Part shown: positions 1 to 5,297 of the stretch, one piece after another
Layout: every line of letters begins with the position of its first letter
Position numbering within the stretch: position 1 is the first letter of the stretch
Assembly (NCBI GenBank): GCA_005893365.1
Contig: VBPB01000140.1
Span: 1 to 6,518, forward strand
Length of the DNA stretch: 6,518 nt
Reading direction: 5' to 3'
From: Candidatus Eiseniibacteriota bacterium
GTDB taxonomy: Bacteria > Eisenbacteria > RBG-16-71-46
Program-made: the position numbers and the translations under genes
Notes under the pieces: generated by a model
The model's database searches: none
Told to the model about the DNA's origin: nothing
Seen by the model: only the letters and a program-made list of their open reading frames with translations

Positions 1-1
1 C

Positions 2-658
2 CGTGCGCTCAAGGCGTACATCCGCGAGCTGGAGAAGACCAAGTTCGCCGCGACCGAGCGGCCCCGCCGGGACCAGCGCGGGAGAACGGGCACGCGGCAC
101 ATCCCCGCGGCGGTCAAGCGGGCGGTCTGGGAGCGCGACGGCGGCCAGTGCACGTTCGTGAGCGAAGCCGGTCACCGTTGTGAGGCGCGCAAGTTCCTCG
201 AATTCGATCACAGCGAGGCATTCGCCCGCGGCGGTGAGGCGACGGTGGCGGGCATTCGCATCCGGTGTCGTGCCCACAATCAGTATGAGGCAGAGCGGGT
301 GTTCGGGGCCGGTTTCATGGACGAGAAGCGGGAGGCGGCGCAGCGCGCCGCGGCCGACCGGCGGGCGGCGGCACTCGCCGAGGCCGCGGCGCGAGCCCGT
401 GCCGAGGCGGAAGCCAAGGCGCACGCAGCGGCGGCGGAAGCGCGCGCCAAGGCGAACGAGGTCATCCCCTGGCTACGCGGCCTCGGCTTCCGCGCCGAGG
501 AGGCACGGGCCGCCGCGGCGCTGTGCGAGGACATCCCCGACGCGCCGCTCGAGCAGCGCGTGCGGGTCGCGCTGTCCTACTTCAGTCGGAGGCGACCGAG
601 CGGAAACGCGGGCTCCGCTCAGCGATCGTCCGGGTCCGGGCTGGATCCGGGCTTGTAG
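2..658 (+). CDS. HNH endonuclease, 3' part (5' end outside the window)
   Basis: The reading frame is open from the left edge and ends at TAG 656-658, giving 218 visible residues; the start is not in the window. The HNH core spans about residues 32-105, opening with RHIPAAVKRAVWERDGGQC. C50, C60, C89 and H92 look like a zinc-binding set. D69-H70 in LEFDH supplies the first HNH histidine and the RCRAHNQ motif the last. The middle Asn position is occupied by G84 (TVAGIRIRC), which I believe occurs in relatives of this subfamily. An Ala/Glu/Arg-rich helix, probably coiled coil, covers about 108-150. Residues 153-195 (WLRGLGFRAEEARAAAALC) resemble the small three-helix C-terminal domain of RuvA. 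The last 20 residues are a low-complexity Ser/Gly/Arg tail. Expected activity is metal-dependent DNA cleavage or nicking, but the target is unknown. The gene converges on and overlaps the minus-strand gene. Confidence 0.85.
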   Translation, partial: RALKAYIRELEKTKFAATERPRRDQRGRTGTRHIPAAVKRAVWERDGGQCTFVSEAGHRCEARKFLEFDHSEAFARGGEATVAGIRIRCRAHNQYEAERVFGAGFMDEKREAAQRAAADRRAAALAEAAARARAEAEAKAHAAAAEARAKANEVIPWLRGLGFRAEEARAAAALCEDIPDAPLEQRVRVALSYFSRRRPSGNAGSAQRSSGSGLDPGL

Positions 659-3612
659 ATGACGCCCTCGCCGCGCCGGCCGTCCATCTTGACGACCATC
701 GGCTGGTCGAAGCGCAGGTGGCGTACCCAGCCCAACTCGCCCTCGGCGGGTTGGCCGGCGATCCATTCCCAGTCCACGAACCCCTCGCCCACCTCGCGAT
801 TGACCGTGAAGAAGCCGATCTGGAACGAGGTCAGGTTCTGGAAGAAGTGGCTGCCCTGCGACGGCTCGACGCGGAAGTCCTTGAAGCCGCTCTCGACGAT
901 GGCCCGGGCCCCCGAGATCTCGTCCCAGGTGACGGGGATGCCGAGCCACGGGTCGGTCGAGCCCCACCGGCCCACGCCGATGAGCAGGTACGGCCGATCC
1001 TCGGCCATCAGCCGCGCGTTGAAGCGCGCGATCTCGCGGCCCGCGGCCAGGCTGTGCGCCCGGTCGAAGCGGTGGAAGTCGACCACGACCAGATCCCGCA
1101 GCCCGGTGATGCGCCCATGGCCGAGCACCCGCGGGCTGTGGCACAGCAGCCGCTCGGGATGCACCTCGCCCACCTCGAGCGCTTCGGCCTCGCGTGCCAC
1201 GACCAGCGGGCGCATCTGCAGGAAGCCGAACTCGGCGGGGGCGCCCAGCGTGCTGCCGGGGCGCATGGCGAACTCGATCTCGACCGGGCTGTTCATCCCC
1301 TCGCTGCCGATCGCGAGCAGGTCGGAGAGGATCTCGGCGAGCGGGAACACCCGGTGCTTGAGCACGGGCGCGAAGGTGACGAGCCGGGTGCCCTCGCGGC
1401 CCAGGCCGTCGAAGACCGCGTCGCTCTGCGGCGAATAGGTGGAGCCGAGCGCGTTGAGCGTCCCGTCGGTCTCGGCGGTCTCGAGGTCGAACCGGGCCTC
1501 GTGCGGGGTGCCACCGTCGCCGTCGCGGCCTTCCAGCGTCAGCGCCCAGAACGTGCGCTGGGAGTTGGCCAGCACGTCCTCGACGGTCGAGAAGTTGATG
1601 ATGTGCCGGGGATGGCGCGGGCAGAAGCTCAGGCAGCGCTCGCCATCCACGACCGTGCGCCCCAGGCCGAGCCCGACCGAGGCCACGCCGTCCTCGGGCT
1701 TGAGCGGCGGCGTCGGATAGCAGTTCCAGGAGCGCGCGACGCCGGCGAAGTCGGGATAGAAGCGCGGGCCGTGGCGCGCCCCCACGACCCGCTGGAGGAT
1801 GACCGCCATCTTCTCTTCTTCGAGTCGATAGGACGTGGCGCGCAGATAGGCCTTGGCGCGGTTGGTGAAGGTCGAGGCGTACACGCGCTTGACCGCCTCC
1901 ATGAGCCGCTCGACGCGCGGCTCGAGCCCAGGCTGGTCGTTCGAGAGCATGTAGGTCTCGTAGACGCCGGTGAAGGGCTGGTACTGCGAGTCCTCGAGCA
2001 GGCTGGACGAGCGCACGGCGAGCGGCCAGTGCACGGCGTCCAGGAAGGCGATCAGATCCTGGACCACGTCGGCCGGCAGCGCCGCCGCCAGGAAGCGCCG
2101 CTCGATCTCGCGCTCGTCCTCGGACCTCAGCGCCAGACCGAGCAGGTCGTTCTCGGCCAGGAAGCGGTCGAACACGTCGGTCGCCAGCACCACCGCCGGC
2201 GGCACGCCGACGCGCACGCCCGGGAAGCGGTCGGCGACGCGATGGTAGTTGAGCAGGAAGCGCGCGAACGCCAGGCCGCGCGCCTTGCCTCCCAGCGAGC
2301 CGCCGCCGATGCGGCTGAGGAAGGCGCCCGAGGGATCGAAGGTCTGGCGGTCGAAGTCGCTCACCAGCAGCTCGCTCTGCTCGCGCCGGTGCTCGGCGAT
2401 CGAGGCGATCAGGTCGCGGCGCAGCTCCTCCAGGTTCGCGAAGTCGGAGACCTTGCGCGGCCTGAGCTTCTGCGCCAGCGCGAACTCGGTGCGGGCCATG
2501 AACCAGCGCGAGAAGTGGTTGCGCTCGCCGTGGTAGCCGATGCTCTCGACCGGCACGGTGGCGAGCCGCTCCTCCAGGCTCTTGAGGTCGTGGGCGCGCC
2601 CCACCTCGACGCCATCCGGGGTGCGGAACACGAAGTCGCCGAAGGCGAAGTGCTCGATCATGAACCGGCGCAGCTCGGCGAGCAGCGTGTCGGAGCCCTT
2701 GAGCAGGAAGGCGGCTCCCACCTCGGCGGCGGCCCCGGCGTACTCGGCCCGGCTCGACTGGAGCAGGATGGGCAGATCGGGCAGGAGCCCCCGCACCATG
2801 CGCGCCAGGTCGAAGCCCGCGGTGGGCGCGAGCGCCCCGCCGCGCGGGAACTGGATATCGGAGATCAGGCCCAGCAACTGACCCTGATAGCGCGTGAGAT
2901 GGGTCCAGGCTTCGTCGAACGTGCCGCACAGGAGGATCTTGGGCCGCGCCCGCAGCCGCACCAGCTTGTGCGAGAGGTTGACGCCCTCGCTGATGCAGCG
3001 CTCGGACTGGCGGATCAGCTCGGTGTAGATGGCGGGCAGGAACGAGGAGTAGTAGCGGACGTTGTCCTCGACCACGACGATGACGCCCACGCCGGCCGGC
3101 GTGTCGTGCTGCACGTTGCGGGCGTCCTCGATGCACTTGACGATGGCGACCAGGATGCGCGCGTCGCCCTGCCACAGGAAGATGCGCTCGATGTCCGAGG
3201 TGTCGTGTCGGGCGATGAAGCGCTTGCGCTCGTCGTTGTCATAGGCCAGCACCACGACCGGCACGTCGAGGCCGGCGCCCTTGACCTCGCGCGCGAGCGC
3301 CGCGGCGTCCATGTCGCCGGGGTCGATGGTCGAGATGATGAGGTTGAACCGCCGCTCGGACCGGGCGAGCGCCAGCGCCTCGGCCGCACTCGCGACGTGG
3401 GTGAGTCCGGGCGTGTGGTGGAGGGAGAGCTCCAGGAACTCGCCGAGGATCAGCTCGTTGAGCCGGCCGTCCTCCTGGAGCGTGAAGGCGTCGTAGAGGC
3501 TCGCGACCAGCAGGATGTCCTGGACCCGATAGGGCATCAGGTCCTGGAACGCCTGGAACGGACCGCCCGCCGTCGTCGTCACGAGCGGCTCGTGGGCACC
3601 GAGCATGGCCAT
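619..3612 (-). CDS. PEP/pyruvate-binding (PPDK N-terminal, ATP-grasp) protein with two receiver-like domains
   Basis: 997 residues. Receiver-like domain 1 (about 31-165) is degenerate: the acidic pair after beta-1 is A37-S38, and T95 replaces the phosphoacceptor Asp. Receiver-like domain 2 (about 175-318) keeps E182-D183, D252 (ISDIQFP), S286/S287 and K305, so it could be phosphorylated. A linker precedes the PPDK_N ATP-grasp (about 432-803), marked by GGGSLGGKARGL (K443), AVRSSSLLEDSQYQPFTGVY (R534), RHPRHIINFS and IEFAM...FGFLQMRP (E780, Q799, R801). In true PEP synthase or PPDK these motifs bind ATP. The TGGxxSHxAI phosphohistidine domain and the PEP/pyruvate barrel are both absent. The tail (about 804-997) carries conserved-looking motifs such as GVGRWGSTDPWLGIP and GSHFFQNLTSFQIGFF. 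It is therefore unlikely to make PEP alone, and a regulatory or phosphotransfer role is inferred. It is cytosolic: no signal peptide or membrane segment is seen. The ATG at 3612 is preferred over the one at 3606 because GGAGGT lies 7 nt upstream of it. Confidence 0.88.
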   Translation of the reverse strand: MAMLGAHEPLVTTTAGGPFQAFQDLMPYRVQDILLVASLYDAFTLQEDGRLNELILGEFLELSLHHTPGLTHVASAAEALALARSERRFNLIISTIDPGDMDAAALAREVKGAGLDVPVVVLAYDNDERKRFIARHDTSDIERIFLWQGDARILVAIVKCIEDARNVQHDTPAGVGVIVVVEDNVRYYSSFLPAIYTELIRQSERCISEGVNLSHKLVRLRARPKILLCGTFDEAWTHLTRYQGQLLGLISDIQFPRGGALAPTAGFDLARMVRGLLPDLPILLQSSRAEYAGAAAEVGAAFLLKGSDTLLAELRRFMIEHFAFGDFVFRTPDGVEVGRAHDLKSLEERLATVPVESIGYHGERNHFSRWFMARTEFALAQKLRPRKVSDFANLEELRRDLIASIAEHRREQSELLVSDFDRQTFDPSGAFLSRIGGGSLGGKARGLAFARFLLNYHRVADRFPGVRVGVPPAVVLATDVFDRFLAENDLLGLALRSEDEREIERRFLAAALPADVVQDLIAFLDAVHWPLAVRSSSLLEDSQYQPFTGVYETYMLSNDQPGLEPRVERLMEAVKRVYASTFTNRAKAYLRATSYRLEEEKMAVILQRVVGARHGPRFYPDFAGVARSWNCYPTPPLKPEDGVASVGLGLGRTVVDGERCLSFCPRHPRHIINFSTVEDVLANSQRTFWALTLEGRDGDGGTPHEARFDLETAETDGTLNALGSTYSPQSDAVFDGLGREGTRLVTFAPVLKHRVFPLAEILSDLLAIGSEGMNSPVEIEFAMRPGSTLGAPAEFGFLQMRPLVVAREAEALEVGEVHPERLLCHSPRVLGHGRITGLRDLVVVDFHRFDRAHSLAAGREIARFNARLMAEDRPYLLIGVGRWGSTDPWLGIPVTWDEISGARAIVESGFKDFRVEPSQGSHFFQNLTSFQIGFFTVNREVGEGFVDWEWIAGQPAEGELGWVRHLRFDQPMVVKMDGRRGEGVIYKPGSSPDPDDR
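630..650. terminator. Hairpin within the overlapping 3' ends of two convergent genes
   Basis: CCGGGTCC (630-637) and GGATCCGG (643-650) form an 8-bp stem around the loop GGGCT. On plus-strand RNA the one imperfect pair is G-U; on minus-strand RNA it is a C-A mismatch. It lies 5 nt before the HNH stop and 8 nt from the stop of the minus-strand gene. No T tract follows on either side, so a terminator role is tentative. Confidence 0.25.
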
Positions 3613-3619
3613 CCGGCCG

Positions 3620-3625
3620 ACCTCC
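3620..3625 (-). promoter_or_regulatory. Ribosome-binding site of the 997-aa PEP-binding gene
   Basis: The minus strand reads GGAGGT here, 7 nt before the ATG at 3612-3610. A second in-frame ATG at 3606-3604 would lie 13 nt away, so the first ATG is chosen. The strong site right after glutamate dehydrogenase suggests independent initiation on a shared mRNA. Confidence 0.75.
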
Positions 3626-3651
3626 CCCGCGCGGGGCGGACGATCCCGCCC
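3625..3651 (-). other. GC-rich inverted repeats between the dehydrogenase and the PEP-binding gene
   Basis: Two structures share this 67-bp gap. One is a perfect 12-bp palindrome, CCCCGCGCGGGG, at 3625-3636. The other is a 6-bp all-GC stem with a 6-nt loop, GGGCGG (3634-3639) against CCGCCC (3646-3651). They overlap, so only one can form at a time. No T tract follows on the minus strand, so this is not a standard intrinsic terminator. The palindrome abuts the ribosome-binding site and could modulate access to it or limit read-through. Chance is a real alternative in sequence this GC-rich. Confidence 0.3.
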
Positions 3652-3679
3652 GGTGCCAAGGGTATCGGCTGTGGTGCGA

Positions 3680-5086
3680 TCAGGCCAGTCCCTGGTCCAT
3701 CATCGCGTCGGCGACCTTGAGGAAGCCGGCGATGTTGGCGCCGATGACCAGGTGCCCCGGGGCGCCGAACTTCTCGGCGGTGGTCTCGCAGGCCTGGTGG
3801 ATGGCGATCATGATCTTGTGCAGGCGATCGTCCACCTCCTCGCGGGTCCACGAGAGCCGCATGCTGTTCTGCGACATCTCGAGCCCGGAGGTGGCCACCC
3901 CGCCGGCGTTCGCCGCCTTGGCCGGCCCGTACATGAGCCCTGAGTCCAGGAACACCTTCACGCCGTCCAGCGTGGTCGGCATGTTGGCGCCCTCGGCCAC
4001 GAGCGTGACCCCGCGCTTGACGAGGTTGGCGGCGTCGCGGCCGTTGATCTCGTTCTGGGTGGCACTCGGGAACGCGCAGTCCGCGTTGAGGTCCCAGAGC
4101 GGGTTGTGGTCGAGCGACGGATCCGCCGGGATGAACTTGGCGCTCTTGAAGCGGTCGGCGTACTCCATGATGCGGCCGCGCTTCGAGTTCTTGAGCTCCA
4201 TCACCCACGCCAGCTTCTCGCGGTCGATGCCCGCGGCGTCGTAGATGACGCCGTTCGAGTCCGACAGGGTCACCGGTCGGGCGCCCAGGTCGAGCAGCTT
4301 CTCGACCGTGTACTGCGAGACGTTGCCGCTGCCCGAGACCAGGCACACCTTGCCTTCGAGGCTCTGCTTGCGGGTCTTGAGCATCTCGGCCGCAAAGTAG
4401 ACGCAGCCGTAGCCGGTCGCCTCGGGACGGATGAGCGAGCCGCCCCAGCCCAGGCCCTTGCCGGTCAGCACGCCGCTGAACTCGTTCCGCAGCCGTCGGT
4501 ACTGGCCGAACAGGTAGCCGATCTCGCGGCCGCCCACGCCGATGTCACCGGCCGGCACGTCCGTGTCGGGGCCGATGTGGCGCGAAAGCTCGGTCATGAA
4601 GCTCTGGCAGAAGCGCATGACCTCGTTGTCGCTCTTCCCCTTGGGATCGAAGTCCGAACCGCCCTTGCCGCCGCCCATCGGCAGCGTGGTGAGCGAGTTC
4701 TTGAACACCTGCTCGAACGCCAGGAACTTGAGGATGCCCAGGTTCACCGAGGGATGGAAGCGCAGCCCGCCCTTGTAGGGGCCGATCGCGCTGTTCATCT
4801 GGATGCGGAACCCGCGGTTGACCTGCACCTGGCCCTGGTCGTCCATCCAGGCCACGCGGAACATGAGCACCCGCTCCGGCTCCACGATGCGCTCCAGGAT
4901 GCGGGCCGACCGGTATTCGGGATGCCGCTCGAGGACCGGACTCAGGGTCTCGAGCACTTCCTGCACCGCCTGATGGAACTCGGGCTCGTTCGGATTCTTG
5001 GCCCGCACGGAGTTCATCACCGACAGCACGTGTTCCTTCACGACCGGGCTCCTCGTCGGGGCCTCCAACACACCAAGACCACTCAT
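3680..5086 (-). CDS. gdhA: NADP-specific glutamate dehydrogenase
   Basis: 468 residues, slightly longer at the N-terminus than the roughly 447-residue enterobacterial enzyme. It catalyses reversible reductive amination of 2-oxoglutarate to glutamate in the cytosol as a hexamer. The substrate domain holds GPYKGGLRFHPSVN (K105), FEQVFKNSLTTLPMGGGKGG (K129 and catalytic K141) and PAGDIGVGGREIGYLFGQ (proton-relay D181). The spacing K105-K129-K141-D181 matches the clostridial K89-K113-K125-D165 set. The Rossmann domain has VSGSGNVSQY (about 250-259), followed by TLSDS, as in NADP-dependent enzymes. VAEGANMPTT and GGVATSGLEMSQNS (S400) complete the signature. ATG 5086 is preferred over ATG 5092, because AGGAG ends 8 nt before the first but only 2 nt before the second. 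The stop is TGA at 3682-3680. It lies upstream of the PEP-binding gene with a 67-bp gap and is divergent from the acylase gene. NADP preference is inferred from similarity. Confidence 0.97.
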   Translation of the reverse strand: MSGLGVLEAPTRSPVVKEHVLSVMNSVRAKNPNEPEFHQAVQEVLETLSPVLERHPEYRSARILERIVEPERVLMFRVAWMDDQGQVQVNRGFRIQMNSAIGPYKGGLRFHPSVNLGILKFLAFEQVFKNSLTTLPMGGGKGGSDFDPKGKSDNEVMRFCQSFMTELSRHIGPDTDVPAGDIGVGGREIGYLFGQYRRLRNEFSGVLTGKGLGWGGSLIRPEATGYGCVYFAAEMLKTRKQSLEGKVCLVSGSGNVSQYTVEKLLDLGARPVTLSDSNGVIYDAAGIDREKLAWVMELKNSKRGRIMEYADRFKSAKFIPADPSLDHNPLWDLNADCAFPSATQNEINGRDAANLVKRGVTLVAEGANMPTTLDGVKVFLDSGLMYGPAKAANAGGVATSGLEMSQNSMRLSWTREEVDDRLHKIMIAIHQACETTAEKFGAPGHLVIGANIAGFLKVADAMMDQGLA

Positions 5087-5094
5087 CGCCATGG

Positions 5095-5100
5095 CTCCTT
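5095..5100 (-). promoter_or_regulatory. Ribosome-binding site of glutamate dehydrogenase
   Basis: The minus strand reads AAGGAG. Its distance to the ATG at 5086-5084 is 8 nt, which is normal. Its distance to the ATG at 5092-5090 is only 2 nt, which is too short. This decides the start. Most of the site can pair with the upstream T tract (see the leader structure). Confidence 0.7.
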
Positions 5101-5116
5101 TCCGGCTGGGAAAAAA
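5096..5116 (-). promoter_or_regulatory. Candidate hairpin masking the dehydrogenase ribosome-binding site
   Basis: On the minus strand TTTTTTCC (5116-5109) can pair with GGAAAGGA (5103-5096) around the 5-nt loop CAGCC. This gives 8 pairs, two of them G-U. The right arm contains most of the AAGGAG site, so folding would hinder translation. The left arm is the T6 tract of the terminator-like element just upstream. The pairing is read directly from the sequence; a regulatory role is inferred. Confidence 0.35.
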
Positions 5117-5135
5117 CCCCGCTGCCACCAGCAAG
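5111..5135 (-). terminator. Terminator-like hairpin plus T6 in the dehydrogenase leader
   Basis: On the minus strand CTTGCTG (5135-5129) and CAGCGGG (5124-5118) form a 7-bp stem with two G-U pairs around the loop GTGG. One G and six T residues (5116-5111) follow. The element ends 24 nt before the dehydrogenase ATG and has the form of an intrinsic terminator in a 5' leader. It could be an attenuator, or could end a short upstream transcript. The stem is modest, and I see no leader peptide or recognisable riboswitch core. Confidence 0.35.
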
Positions 5136-5274
5136 TCGCACGCCAACTCCGAGACGATGCGGGACAGGGCTCGAACCCCATCCGGATGCCCTAGACTACG
5201 CCATGCTGGCAGGCGAATGCGACAAGATGACACGCTGGGGGCCGGCGCGCCGCCAAGCGCCTGGACGGCCGGCG

Positions 5275-5296
5275 CGGCGGATGTCACATTCCGCCG
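5275..5296 (+). other. Inverted repeat ending one base before the acylase ATG
   Basis: CGGCGGA (5275-5281) and TCCGCCG (5290-5296) form a perfect 7-bp inverted repeat around the spacer TGTCACAT. The right arm ends one base before the chosen ATG at 5298. It could be an operator or an mRNA hairpin controlling initiation. If translation instead starts upstream at 5217, it is simply coding sequence. Confidence 0.35.
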
Positions 5297-5297
5297 G

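Larger units (their letters stand above)
5087..5297. promoter_or_regulatory. Divergent intergenic region between gdhA and the acylase gene
   Basis: This is the only sizeable non-coding stretch, 211 bp between two divergent starts, so promoters for both genes should lie here. I find no convincing -35/-10 pair. The nearest is TAGACT on the plus strand at 5192-5197, which has no good -35 at normal spacing. The dehydrogenase half contains the only T/A-rich tract of the intergenic region. The acylase half is almost pure G+C, with palindromes including CGGCGCGCCG at 5243-5252. Confidence 0.5.

Noticed and set aside
473..3175. A 900-codon minus-strand open frame overlapping the PEP-binding gene in another frame
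   Set aside because: The translation is Arg/Ala/Gly/Pro-rich and without domains, as expected for a frame-shifted reading of a high-GC gene.
619..3612. Annotation as phosphoenolpyruvate synthase (ppsA) or pyruvate phosphate dikinase (ppdK)
   Set aside because: Only the ATP-grasp part is shared. The catalytic histidine domain and the PEP/pyruvate barrel are missing, so the enzyme name and symbol would mislead.
523..3720. A 1065-codon open frame on the plus strand, antisense to the PEP-binding gene
   Set aside because: It is rich in Arg, Ala, Glu, Gly and His with no recognisable domain, and it mirrors the GC-rich third positions of the real minus-strand gene. All family motifs lie in the 619-3612 minus frame.
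5161..5189. A tRNA T-arm-like motif on the minus strand (GGGGTTCGAGCCC)
   Set aside because: A tRNA laid out from this T-arm has no matching 5' acceptor arm and no room for an anticodon arm, so the match is treated as chance.
5192..5197. TAGACT as a -10 box for the acylase gene
   Set aside because: Only four of six bases match TATAAT and no -35-like hexamer is found 16-18 bp upstream.
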